The notes beneath the pieces were generated by a model. The model saw only the letters and a list, made by a program, of their open reading frames with translations, searched no databases and was not told where the DNA came from. DNA of 13,961 nucleotides from Flavobacteriales bacterium UBA1112 (lineage in GTDB: Bacteria > Bacteroidota > Bacteroidia > Flavobacteriales_D > Sanyastnellaceae): assembly GCA_002313415.1 (NCBI GenBank), contig DCBH01000108.1:1-13961 (forward strand), read 5' to 3'. The first letter of the stretch is position 1. Every line of letters starts with the position of its first letter. Both the position numbers and the translations under genes were made by a program. Positions 7,051-13,842 of the stretch are shown here, one piece after another.

Positions 7051-8042
7051 GTCCTACATCCATTCTCGCCCTAATTTTTCTGCTGTTGGCCGTTGTCATT
7101 GTGGTCAAAGGCGTCCGCATCGTTCGTCAGAGCGAAAGCATGGTCATTGAGCGCCTAGGAAAGTATCGAACGACCCTCAACGCCGGAATCAACATCATCA
7201 TTCCAATTGTGGATCGCCCTCGAGAAATTGTGTGGCGTCTGGCGGGAGAATTGCCGGACGGAACCAGAGTGACTCAATACAAGATGCGCGATCGCGTGGA
7301 TTTGCGTGAAACGGTATTTGACTTCCCCAAACAAGGTGTCATCACCAAGGACAATGTGGTGACGGAAATCAATGCCTTGATTTATTTTCAAATCACAGAT
7401 CCTGTCAAAGCGGTTTATGAAATCAACAACCTGCCCAATGCGATTGAAAAGCTGACTCAGACGACGCTGAGGAATGTCATTGGTGAACTTGAGCTTGATG
7501 AGTGCTTGACCTCACGGGACACCATCAACATGAAGCTTCGTACGATTTTGGACGAAGCAACAAACAAGTGGGGCGTCAAGGTGAATCGCGTGGAATTGCA
7601 GGACATCAATCCGCCAACAGACATCAAGGAGGCGATGGAAAAGCAGATGCGTGCGGAACGCACTCGGCGAGCTCAAATCATTGATGCAGAGGGCACCAAA
7701 ACAGCAGCAATTTTGGAGGCCGAAGGCCGAAAAGGTGCGGACATCAATGAAGCCGAGGGCCAAAAACAAGCGCGCATTTTGAAAGCCGAAGGTGAAGCTC
7801 AGGCTCGGTTGGCTGTCGCGGAAGCTGAGGCTGAAGCGATTCGCAAAATTGCCGCAGCAGTGGAAACGTCCTCAGCCGACCCCACACAATACCTCATTGC
7901 AGTCAAATACATTGAAATGATGGACCAAGTTCTTCGTGAAGGTGGAGCCGGTTCCAAGACCGTATTCATGCCCTTCGAAGCAAGTGGTTTGATGAGCAGT
8001 GTGGGCGGCCTCAAAGAGCTGATGAGCGCGGTGAAAGACTGA
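7047..8042 (+). CDS. SPFH/stomatin-like (paraslipin/QmcA-type) protein
   Basis: The 331-residue protein has one N-terminal membrane anchor (about 5-22), an SPFH domain (about 25-190, with VIERLGKYRTTLNAGINIIIPIVDRP and DNVVTEINALIYFQITDP), a charged helical segment and a C-terminal hydrophobic part. Residues about 212-275 hold an 11-residue repeat: AEG recurs at exact 11-residue steps (AEGTKTAAILE, AEGRKGADINE, AEGQKQARILK, AEGEAQARLAV), which fits a right-handed hendecad coiled coil as seen in prohibitin/stomatin rings. These proteins oligomerise into membrane-bound cages or microdomains, often with an NfeD partner, as encoded just upstream. The start is GTG at 7047 and overlaps the nfeD stop by 4 nt. 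No terminator is evident downstream. Confidence 0.93.
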   Translation: MSPTSILALIFLLLAVVIVVKGVRIVRQSESMVIERLGKYRTTLNAGINIIIPIVDRPREIVWRLAGELPDGTRVTQYKMRDRVDLRETVFDFPKQGVITKDNVVTEINALIYFQITDPVKAVYEINNLPNAIEKLTQTTLRNVIGELELDECLTSRDTINMKLRTILDEATNKWGVKVNRVELQDINPPTDIKEAMEKQMRAERTRRAQIIDAEGTKTAAILEAEGRKGADINEAEGQKQARILKAEGEAQARLAVAEAEAEAIRKIAAAVETSSADPTQYLIAVKYIEMMDQVLREGGAGSKTVFMPFEASGLMSSVGGLKELMSAVKD

Positions 8043-8176
8043 TTCAAATTCTTTCTCTTGTTGTCTTGGTGACCTTGTCAATGACATGGCGACAGACACT
8101 GATATGTCCCCGCTGCAGGACTCATGATTTTGCCTGACTTGCATGGAGATGACAATCATGCGGGCCTCAAGCAAAG

Positions 8177-8184
8177 TATGTTTG
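8177..8184 (+). promoter_or_regulatory. -7 element of the sugar dehydrogenase gene
   Basis: TATGTTTG matches TAnnTTTG at all six fixed positions and ends 5 nt before the GTG at 8190. It contains the in-frame ATG at 8178, which would not be transcribed if this box is used. No TTG lies at the expected -33 distance, so an activator may be needed. Confidence 0.38.
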
Positions 8185-8189
8185 CAATC

Positions 8190-9641
8190 GTGAAGCGTTC
8201 AATCACGGTATACGTATCGAGGGTTTGGGTCACATGCCTTGCTGTTCTCGTTCCGGCCATGGGCTGGTTCCAAACAACCTTGGAAGTTGATGTTTTTGCC
8301 AAAGATTTGACCGTGCCTTGGGATCTGGTTTGGGGTCCAGACAATCACTTGTGGTGCATGGAAAAGACGGGGCGAATTACGCGAACAAATCCCGACACCA
8401 AAGCCATCGAGGAAATTCATGCTCTCGATGGGGTGTATCAATCCTGGGACAACAGCGGTGCGCACGCCATGGCACTTCACCCCGATTTTCCGCGGACTCC
8501 TTACATCTATGTTCACTATGCTTACGAGGAGTATCGAAGCCGATTGTCCCGCTTGCGTTACTCCATTTCCGAACACCGTGTGATGGATGAAGAGGTTCTG
8601 ATTCCCGATTTCCGAGGCAACTCATCACACAATGGAAGTCGGATGTTGGAGGGTCCTGATGGTCACCTTTACATGGCGATGGGGGATGCTTACAACAAGA
8701 TAAGTTCCCAAAGTCTGGAATCGCTATCAGGTAAAATCTTACGCATGGACTGGGATGCCAATCCGGTTTCTGATAATCCATTTGGCAATCTGATTTACAG
8801 CTGGGGTCACCGCAATCCGCAGGGCCTCATCTTTGGTGACAGCGGTCATCTTTATGCATCTGAGCACGGCCCTGCCACAGACGACGAGGTGAATTTGATT
8901 CAAAAAGGGGCGAATTATGGATGGCCTTTGATTGAGGGGCCGTGCAATACTCCAGCTGAGCAAGTTTTATGCGACTCCCTGCAAGCGTCTGAACCACTTG
9001 CTTCTTGGAGCCCTACGCAGGCGCCATGTGGCTTGGATTATTTTAATCACTCCTCCATTCCTGAATGGCAGAATTCTTTGCTTTTGACGTTTTTGAAAAA
9101 GCAACATCTCCGAATTCTCCATTTGGATGAAACTGGTACGCATGTGACTCATGAGGACACCGTACTTTATGGTGAATACGGTCGATTGCGCGATGTCCTT
9201 GTCGCGCCCAATGGCCGAATATTCGTGGCCACTTCCAATCAGGAAATCAACGGATGGGATTACCTCGCCGCGGAGGAGGACGATCGCATTTTGGAGTTGA
9301 TCAATCCCAATTACGATTATGAGCACCTGTTGCCTGTGATTGACTTGAATGATTTGTTTTTGACGCAGCTTTTGGAATCACCTGTAGAAGTGGGAAAAGT
9401 CTTCCCACAACCGGCCCGAGACGGTTTGACGATGTTTTTACCAACCACAGCGGGTCAGGTAAATGCGCGTTTCTATGACATGTCGGGTAGAATGGTGCTG
9501 GGGGCGGAACCTCATTCTCTTTTTGCGAATGGCTTACTTCACATTCGACTGGGGTCACTGCAGACTGGAATGTATGTCATGGAGGTGCGCGCCATCAACG
9601 GCCAGCGATGGACTTCGAGGGTATTGATAGAGAGCGATTGA
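8190..9641 (+). CDS. Secreted PQQ-dependent sugar dehydrogenase (GSDH fold) with T9SS sorting tail
   Basis: The 483-residue protein has a signal peptide (about 1-29, KR then hydrophobic), a six-bladed glucose/sorbosone dehydrogenase propeller (about 35-375) and a type IX secretion tail (about 400-483: VFPQPARDGL, ARFYDMSGRMV, LQTGMYVMEV). The likely catalytic base is His 147 in SSHNGSR, equivalent to His 144 of soluble glucose dehydrogenase. PQQ-contacting Arg-Asn is HRNPQG (208-209), and EHGPATDDEVNLIQKGANYGWP is the usual signature. It should oxidise an aldose outside the cell, exported by T9SS and attached to or released from the surface. No PQQ-synthesis genes are present, so cofactor would be scavenged or made elsewhere. 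The frame opens to an ATG at 8124 and an ATG at 8178. I favour GTG 8190 for the cleaner MKRS-like signal start and the -7 box. The gene abuts the convergent cytochrome peroxidase. Confidence 0.9.
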   Translation: MKRSITVYVSRVWVTCLAVLVPAMGWFQTTLEVDVFAKDLTVPWDLVWGPDNHLWCMEKTGRITRTNPDTKAIEEIHALDGVYQSWDNSGAHAMALHPDFPRTPYIYVHYAYEEYRSRLSRLRYSISEHRVMDEEVLIPDFRGNSSHNGSRMLEGPDGHLYMAMGDAYNKISSQSLESLSGKILRMDWDANPVSDNPFGNLIYSWGHRNPQGLIFGDSGHLYASEHGPATDDEVNLIQKGANYGWPLIEGPCNTPAEQVLCDSLQASEPLASWSPTQAPCGLDYFNHSSIPEWQNSLLLTFLKKQHLRILHLDETGTHVTHEDTVLYGEYGRLRDVLVAPNGRIFVATSNQEINGWDYLAAEEDDRILELINPNYDYEHLLPVIDLNDLFLTQLLESPVEVGKVFPQPARDGLTMFLPTTAGQVNARFYDMSGRMVLGAEPHSLFANGLLHIRLGSLQTGMYVMEVRAINGQRWTSRVLIESD

Positions 9642-10655
9642 TCAAGGGCGCAAACCTTCTGACCAAATCACAAATTCGTCGTCTGTGAAGGACTTTAAAA
9701 ACGCGACGAGGTCACGGCGGTCTTGGGAGGATATATCCCGCGGACGTACACGCACATCCTGATTGAAATGCCCACTTCCGCCGGACACGTAGTGTTCAAT
9801 GACTGACTCAAGCGTGGGCAAGGAGCCGTCAAACATGTAGGGTGCTGTCAACTCGACATTTCTCAGTGATGGCGTCTTGAATGCCCCCACATCCGCGGAG
9901 TCAAAGGTCAATCGATATGCCCCCGGATCGAGATATGACTCGTGCAATCCGGTGTTGTGTGTGGCGAAATCAGATAGAAATACGCCGGCATGGCAAGATG
10001 CGCATTCAAGCGCGTCGAACAGGACACGCCCGCGCGTGGCTGCTTGGCTCAAGGCAGATACTTCGCCTTGGAGCCAGCGATCATAAGGCGACCCCCCACT
10101 GATGAGGGTTCGTTGAAAGGCTGCCAACGAACGCGTCATGACGTAGGCATCAAAAGGTCGCTGAAAACCCTCGTTGGACCACGCCTGATATTGGTTATCC
10201 AGACTCAATTGGTCCACGAGCTCGATGAGATTTCGGTTGAATTCGTTCGACTCTTGAACAGGCGCCAGAACTTGTGATTCCAAGGTAGGAACGCCACCTT
10301 CCCGGTGATATCGCGGCTGCCAAGCGAGGTTGACCAGGGCAGGAGCATTTCGGAATCCATCGACATCAAAAGCACCTGGGGTGGTCGCAAGTGAATCGGC
10401 CATACCAACCGCGGGATTGTGGCAGCTGGCGCAACTGAGCTTGCCATCGGCACCAAGTCGCTCATCAAAGAAGAGATGTCGACCAAGCTCCCACTTGGCT
10501 TTGTTCAGCGGATTTTCTTCGGGTTCGACGTACGCAGGAAAGTGGTCGGGTAAATCTCGGACATCCGCCAAGGCAAAAGGTGGAGGGGTGGGCTTGCAGC
10601 TGGCGACAAGCAAAGCCATTCCCATCACTTTTGTATGCCAATTGACTTCACGCAT
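9642..10655 (-). CDS. Di-heme cytochrome c peroxidase (CCP/MauG family) lipoprotein
   Basis: The 337-residue product has a lipoprotein signal (LLVASC, Cys 20), so it is anchored on the periplasmic side of a membrane. It carries two heme c sites, CASCH at 75-79 and CASCH at 218-222. The first belongs to the N-terminal electron-accepting half and the second to the C-terminal half, where Met 274 in APYMFDGSLPT is a candidate axial ligand. REGGVPTLESQVLAPVQESNEF (about 118-139) marks the Bacteroidota CCP subgroup in which the common FWDG motif is altered. Members reduce H2O2 or oxidise protein-bound substrates. The open frame begins at an ATG at 10679; I prefer the ATG at 10655, which gives a normal lipoprotein signal and follows a -7-like box by 6 nt. 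The convergent dehydrogenase gene ends at the adjacent base. Confidence 0.92.
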   Translation of the reverse strand: MREVNWHTKVMGMALLVASCKPTPPPFALADVRDLPDHFPAYVEPEENPLNKAKWELGRHLFFDERLGADGKLSCASCHNPAVGMADSLATTPGAFDVDGFRNAPALVNLAWQPRYHREGGVPTLESQVLAPVQESNEFNRNLIELVDQLSLDNQYQAWSNEGFQRPFDAYVMTRSLAAFQRTLISGGSPYDRWLQGEVSALSQAATRGRVLFDALECASCHAGVFLSDFATHNTGLHESYLDPGAYRLTFDSADVGAFKTPSLRNVELTAPYMFDGSLPTLESVIEHYVSGGSGHFNQDVRVRPRDISSQDRRDLVAFLKSFTDDEFVIWSEGLRP

Positions 10656-10661
10656 GCCTGT

Positions 10662-10669
10662 CGAATTTA
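10662..10669 (-). promoter_or_regulatory. -7-like element of the cytochrome peroxidase gene
   Basis: TAAATTCG on the minus strand matches five of six fixed positions of TAnnTTTG and ends 6 nt before the ATG at 10655. It lies inside the longer reading that starts at 10679 and so supports the downstream start. Confidence 0.3.
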
Positions 10670-10713
10670 CGTTGTTCATTGGAATTCAAGCGCTGCCTCA
10701 AATGGTCCTAACG

Positions 10714-10721
10714 TAGTTTTG
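10714..10721 (+). promoter_or_regulatory. -7 element of the ABM-fold gene
   Basis: TAGTTTTG matches TAnnTTTG at all six fixed positions and lies 21 nt before the ATG at 10743, giving a leader of about 15 nt. No TTG occurs 17-23 nt upstream. Confidence 0.35.
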
Positions 10722-10742
10722 GATTTGCCAAATTCGCCCGCC

Positions 10743-11063
10743 ATGACTGACAAGCCCCATGCCATCCTTTATGTCTTTCAAGTCAAAAAAGGCCTTGAGT
10801 CCGCCTTTGAAACAGCGTGGGCAGATGTCACCCATGAAATTCAAGACAAGTGCGGAAGTCTAGGTTCTCGACTTCATACTTGGGTTGGAGGAACATATTG
10901 GGCTTACGCGCAATGGCCGAGCCGCGAATCTCTTGAAAATGCCGCCATCGAAGGGCATGAGGAATTGATGGAGGCCCGTCAACGGATGGTAGATGCCTGT
11001 GAGAGTATGGAGGTTTTTGGGGAGGGAAACATCGTCCATGACTTGTTTGTCAAGGACAACTAA
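10743..11063 (+). CDS. Antibiotic-biosynthesis-monooxygenase (ABM)-fold small protein
   Basis: The 106-residue cytoplasmic protein looks like one dimeric alpha-beta-barrel domain. It opens with the strand HAILYVFQVKKGLESAFETAW (about 5-25), followed by a helix, a Gly-rich turn (CGSLGSRLHTW), the strand TYWAYAQWPSRESLENA, and a helix that ends in VFGEGNIVHDLFV. ABM-fold proteins include cofactor-free oxygenases, heme-degrading enzymes and many uncharacterised stress proteins; no catalytic residue can be assigned here. The frame extends upstream to 10635 across the divergent cytochrome peroxidase start, but the ATG at 10743 starts exactly at the domain. The gene is divergent from the di-heme peroxidase, which hints at an oxidative-stress context, though this is weak. 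No downstream partner overlaps it. Confidence 0.72.
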   Translation: MTDKPHAILYVFQVKKGLESAFETAWADVTHEIQDKCGSLGSRLHTWVGGTYWAYAQWPSRESLENAAIEGHEELMEARQRMVDACESMEVFGEGNIVHDLFVKDN

Positions 11064-11141
11064 GTAAGGCTGAGACGAAGAGAATACTCGTTTGGAAAGA
11101 ACCAATTGACGACAACGTGGAGTTTTCGAAATCAGACCAAA

Positions 11142-11173
11142 TTTGAGTCCCTCTCAGGCGACGTGTAAGTTTG
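11142..11173 (+). promoter_or_regulatory. Canonical Bacteroidota promoter of the bestrophin gene
   Basis: TTTG (11142-11145), a 20-bp spacer, then TAAGTTTG (11166-11173), a full match to TTTG-N19/20-TAnnTTTG. It ends 25 nt before the ATG at 11199, so the leader would be about 20 nt. This is the best complete promoter in the window. Confidence 0.55.
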
Positions 11174-11198
11174 CTGCACGTGACAGTAAATTCTCGCC

Positions 11199-12056
11199 AT
11201 GATTCGATACAATCCCAAAAGTTGGTTTAGCCTGATTTTTGCCGCGTACAGCAGACAGGTTTTTCGGAAGCTGTTTCCCTTGTTGATTGCCATCGGTTTT
11301 TTGACCTCTGCGGTGTGCTATGTTGAATTGCATTATCTCGAGCAACCGGTAGAGTTAAGCAATGTGGTTCATTCCTTGCTTGGATTTGTGCTCTCGCTTT
11401 TTTTGGTGTTCAGAACGAATACAGCATATGACCGCTGGTGGGAAGGACGCAAGCAATGGGGCGGGTTGGTCAATGTTTCGCGTACCATGGCCACTCGGGT
11501 AAGAGAATTTGGTTCGGATGACGCTACAACGGAATTCTTTCAAAATCACATTGCAGGGTTCGCAGATGCACTTCGAGACCACTTGCGACCAAAACATTCG
11601 GGAGAATGTGCCCTCCCTGATGGAGCGTCCTTTGCTGCCGCTGTCCACGCGCCGAACGCGTGGGCTCAAGCGATGGAGCGGCAGGCCATGAAGTTGCTTT
11701 CTTCAGGTGCGTGGACACCCCAGCAACATTGGTTGGTCTCTCAAAATCTCGAGCGCATGGTCGACATTCTCGGTGCGTGCGAACGCATTTTGAAAACACC
11801 GATTCCTTACAGTTACAGCATGTTTATGAAGAAATTCATTTTCCTCTATGTGGTGACATTGCCTTTGGGTTTTGTGGCCACTTTTGGTTGGTGGTCGGTA
11901 CCTGTTGTCATGCTGGTTTTTTACATCCTTGTCAGCGTAGAATTGATTGCAGAAGAAATTGAAGATCCCTTTGGTGTTGACGAGAACGACCTGCCTTTGG
12001 ATGCGCTGTGTCAAACCATCCGCACGAACATCGAAGAGATTCTGCGTCGTGACTGA
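11199..12056 (+). CDS. Bestrophin-family (UPF0187) membrane channel protein
   Basis: The 285-residue inner-membrane protein has hydrophobic segments near 24-46, 54-71, 212-228 and 232-250, as in bacterial bestrophins. The diagnostic motifs are FRTNTAYDRWWEGRKQWG (71-88), near the inner end of the second helix, and ELIAEEIEDPFGVDENDLPLD (249-268) after the last one. Bacterial homologues of known structure form pentamers and conduct cations, whereas eukaryotic ones conduct chloride, so ion selectivity cannot be stated. Length is normal for the bacterial family. The start ATG at 11199 has a full promoter 25 nt upstream. The stop overlaps the likely GTG start of the DUF423 gene by 8 nt, so they form a two-gene operon. 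Confidence 0.93.
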   Translation: MIRYNPKSWFSLIFAAYSRQVFRKLFPLLIAIGFLTSAVCYVELHYLEQPVELSNVVHSLLGFVLSLFLVFRTNTAYDRWWEGRKQWGGLVNVSRTMATRVREFGSDDATTEFFQNHIAGFADALRDHLRPKHSGECALPDGASFAAAVHAPNAWAQAMERQAMKLLSSGAWTPQQHWLVSQNLERMVDILGACERILKTPIPYSYSMFMKKFIFLYVVTLPLGFVATFGWWSVPVVMLVFYILVSVELIAEEIEDPFGVDENDLPLDALCQTIRTNIEEILRRD

Positions 12057-12453
12057 TTTGCCACAATCTTCTTTCTCACGGGGCCAAATGGTGGGGGCGG
12101 TATTCATTGCTCTGGGTGCCTCTTTTGGCGCGCTCGGCGCCCATGCGTTGGAGGCGGTCATGACCCCAGAACGTTTGGATTCTTGGGGCACTGCAAGTTT
12201 ATATCTACTCGTCATGGGCGCAGCATTGATCGGTGCCTCCAACATTTCGCAAACCCGTGCATCGAGGTCGGCCTTGGTTGCAGTCATGTTTGGCACGGTG
12301 CTTTTTTCTGGCAGCATCATGGGACTCGTCACATTGCTTACCCTCGATGCAGGGGCTATGCTTCGGGCAGTCTTGGGTCCCCTTACGCCCCTCGGCGGAG
12401 TTTTGATGATTGCGGGCTGGATGCTGTGGGCAGTCTCTCTCCGTCGCCGTTGA
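12049..12453 (+). CDS. DUF423-family small membrane protein
   Basis: The 134-residue protein has about four transmembrane helices and the DUF423 (E. coli YgdD type) landmarks: ALGASFGALGAHAL near residues 20-33, FGTVLFSGSIMGLVTL in the third helix, and LTPLGGVLMIAGWMLW in the fourth. The family function is unknown. In E. coli YgdD the second helix carries a YQxxH motif; here the matching stretch reads YLLVMGAALIG with no His, so this copy is divergent there. The frame is open upstream to 11947 inside the bestrophin gene. I chose the GTG at 12049, which overlaps the upstream stop by 8 nt; a TTG at 12058 and an ATG at 12088 are alternatives, the latter cutting into helix 1. It ends 4 bp before the convergent peptidase gene. 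Confidence 0.82.
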   Translation: MTDLPQSSFSRGQMVGAVFIALGASFGALGAHALEAVMTPERLDSWGTASLYLLVMGAALIGASNISQTRASRSALVAVMFGTVLFSGSIMGLVTLLTLDAGAMLRAVLGPLTPLGGVLMIAGWMLWAVSLRRR

Positions 12454-12457
12454 AAAT

Positions 12458-13477
12458 TCAGCGCGCGTATGGACCAAACATCGCCACTTCGCTTTTGACA
12501 GTTTGTCCTTGTTTCTTGGCGTAGGCGCGGAACATCCCCGAACTGTTGAATACGAGTGCGACGTCCCCGCAGGCATTTACAGCCACCACCCCTCCGTCGC
12601 CGCCCAACGCTCCCATTTCATCAAAAATGGCGGCCTCGCAGGCTTCTTGCAACGACTGATTTCCATGCAGCATTCGTCCATGGACATCTTGAGCGACGCC
12701 TGTGCGAATAAAGTATTCTCCCCATCCCGTCGCCGATATGGCGCAGGTGCGGTTGTCTGCCCAGGTTCCGGCACCCACAATGGGACTGTCTCCGATGCGA
12801 CCATGTCTTTTGTAGGTCATGCCTCCAGTGGATGTGGCTGCAGCGAGTGTTCCTTGCATGTCCATGGCGACACAACCCACTGTTCCTCGTTTCTCTTCAA
12901 TCGGCGCTGGTTCGTCTCCTGCGCGCTTCGCAGCGCGCAGATATCGTTGGTAAGCCTTGTCAGTGTCGAACCAAGAGGGAGGTGCCGACTCAGCTCCCTG
13001 ATGCGCCGCAAATTTGCCTGCCCCTTGACCGCTGAAAAAGACGTGCTCACTGCTGTCCATCACTGCACGCGCCACGGATATGGGATGCCGATATCCTTGC
13101 AGCCCAGTCACTGCACCACAATTGCGAGACAATCCGTCAGCAATGGAAGCATCTAGTTCGTGAGTTCCCTCGGAAGTGAATACCGCACCCCTGCCGGCAT
13201 TGAACAACGAGTCGTCTTCCATCAATCTTACCACCCCTTCCACCACATCAACGGCACGTGCCCCCTGGTTGAGCTCGTTTTCACCCCAAGAAAGGGCCTT
13301 GCGCAACGAGGACCTGTAAGCGGCTTGTTGGTCCAAATTCAAATCCTCTTGTCCAAAGTGACCTGCACCTCCGTGAATCGCGATGGACCACAAAGTTGGA
13401 GGCGGTGCGTCATTTGAAATTGTTTGACACGCCGACAGGACAAGCACTGAAGTGAGAAAAAATGCAATTGATTTCAT
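12458..13477 (-). CDS. Isoaspartyl peptidase/L-asparaginase (Ntn hydrolase, type 2), lipoprotein
   Basis: The 339-residue precursor belongs to the plant-type asparaginase family, which self-cleaves before a Thr and hydrolyses isoaspartyl dipeptides and asparagine. The expected nucleophile is Thr 199 in EEKRGTVGCVAMD. Other signatures are IAIHGGAGHF (33-41), LFNAGRGAVFTSEGTHELDASIADG (91-115), and TSTGGMTYKRHGRIGDSPIVGAGTWADN after the Thr. The E. coli TGTGE loop reads TGWGE. An N-terminal lipoprotein signal (VLVLSAC, Cys 17) puts it in the envelope, so it probably acts on periplasmic or imported peptides, unlike cytoplasmic E. coli IaaA. The start ATG at 13477 gives a normal signal peptide. 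No -7 box is seen near the start. It converges on DUF423. Confidence 0.94.
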   Translation of the reverse strand: MKSIAFFLTSVLVLSACQTISNDAPPPTLWSIAIHGGAGHFGQEDLNLDQQAAYRSSLRKALSWGENELNQGARAVDVVEGVVRLMEDDSLFNAGRGAVFTSEGTHELDASIADGLSRNCGAVTGLQGYRHPISVARAVMDSSEHVFFSGQGAGKFAAHQGAESAPPSWFDTDKAYQRYLRAAKRAGDEPAPIEEKRGTVGCVAMDMQGTLAAATSTGGMTYKRHGRIGDSPIVGAGTWADNRTCAISATGWGEYFIRTGVAQDVHGRMLHGNQSLQEACEAAIFDEMGALGGDGGVVAVNACGDVALVFNSSGMFRAYAKKQGQTVKSEVAMFGPYAR

Positions 13478-13734
13478 GACGATGTTGAATGAAGTGATGA
13501 TTTCAAAATCCGCCCCGTTTCAACGTCCCCGTGGTGAACAGTTGATGCTTTCTGCCCTTGGGCATGCGAAGGCGTGTGTGATGGCATGTTCCGCAAGATT
13601 TCGGAGATGAAAAAAGAAAGCCATTGCCAGAGATGCAAAACGATACCCGCAAAATCACAAAGGCTTCCCTGTCTCAATCGGTTTCGATGATTGTGAAGAT
13701 AAACGTCCAAAATCATTGCATCAATGCGTGAAGC

Positions 13735-13748
13735 TTCAGATGTCTGAA
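13735..13748. promoter_or_regulatory. Palindrome TTCAGA-TG-TCTGAA
   Basis: Perfect 6-bp arms flank a 2-nt centre, about 95 bp upstream of cysQ. The 2-nt loop is too tight for a good RNA hairpin, so a dimeric DNA-binding site is the likelier reading. The regulator is unknown. Confidence 0.3.
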
Positions 13749-13797
13749 ATCCTAACCTCTAAAGGATGGTGTGAGGGTGGCGCATTCGCGAAGAGGG

Positions 13798-13813
13798 CAT
13801 CACATTTGTGATG
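13798..13813. promoter_or_regulatory. Palindrome CATCACA-TT-TGTGATG
   Basis: Perfect 7-bp arms flank a 2-nt centre. It lies 29 bp upstream of the cysQ ATG and covers the candidate -33 TTG (13806-13808), a natural place for a repressor operator. Half-sites resemble TGTGA but in the opposite arrangement to a CRP site. Confidence 0.4.
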
Positions 13814-13837
13814 TTGAGATGGCTTGACAGACCTTTG
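13806..13837 (+). promoter_or_regulatory. Candidate promoter of cysQ
   Basis: TTG (13806-13808), a 21-bp spacer and GACCTTTG (13830-13837; five of six matches to TAnnTTTG). The box ends 5 nt before the ATG at 13843. Confidence 0.28.
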
Positions 13838-13842
13838 CCGTT

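Larger units (their letters stand above)
13478..13842. other. 365-bp intergenic region between peptidase and cysQ
   Basis: No convincing gene is seen here. The stretch carries short palindromes at 13735-13748 and 13798-13813 (annotated separately) and a weak 5-bp hairpin ATCCT/AGGAT at 13749-13767. I saw no tRNA fold, T-run terminator or repeat. An 80-codon minus-strand frame (13474-13716) overlaps the peptidase start by 4 nt, but its composition (His-, Ser- and Arg-rich, no domain) looks random. The length is unusual in this tightly packed window, so an unrecognised small RNA or regulatory region is possible. Confidence 0.4.

Noticed and set aside
8062..8098. Possible hairpin after the SPFH gene (TGTCT...AGACA with an inner imperfect stem)
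   Set aside because: Stems are short with mismatches and no T-run follows, so it is not a credible terminator.
11703..12332. 209-codon minus-strand open frame across bestrophin and DUF423
   Set aside because: It is antisense to two genes with strong family motifs and has no recognisable domain; it is a by-product of the codon use of the real genes.
12410..13156. 248-codon plus-strand open frame
   Set aside because: It is antisense to the isoaspartyl peptidase, unusually rich in Cys, Ser and His, and shows no domain.
13551..13562. TGCCC-TT-GGGCA short palindrome
   Set aside because: Arms are only 5 bp with a 2-nt loop, there is no T-run, and no gene start is at a sensible distance.
13474..13716. 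80-codon minus-strand frame with an ATGA overlap to the peptidase start
   Set aside because: The overlap looks like coupling, but the peptide is His/Ser/Arg-rich with no domain, and no promoter was seen. It is left as unlikely rather than excluded.
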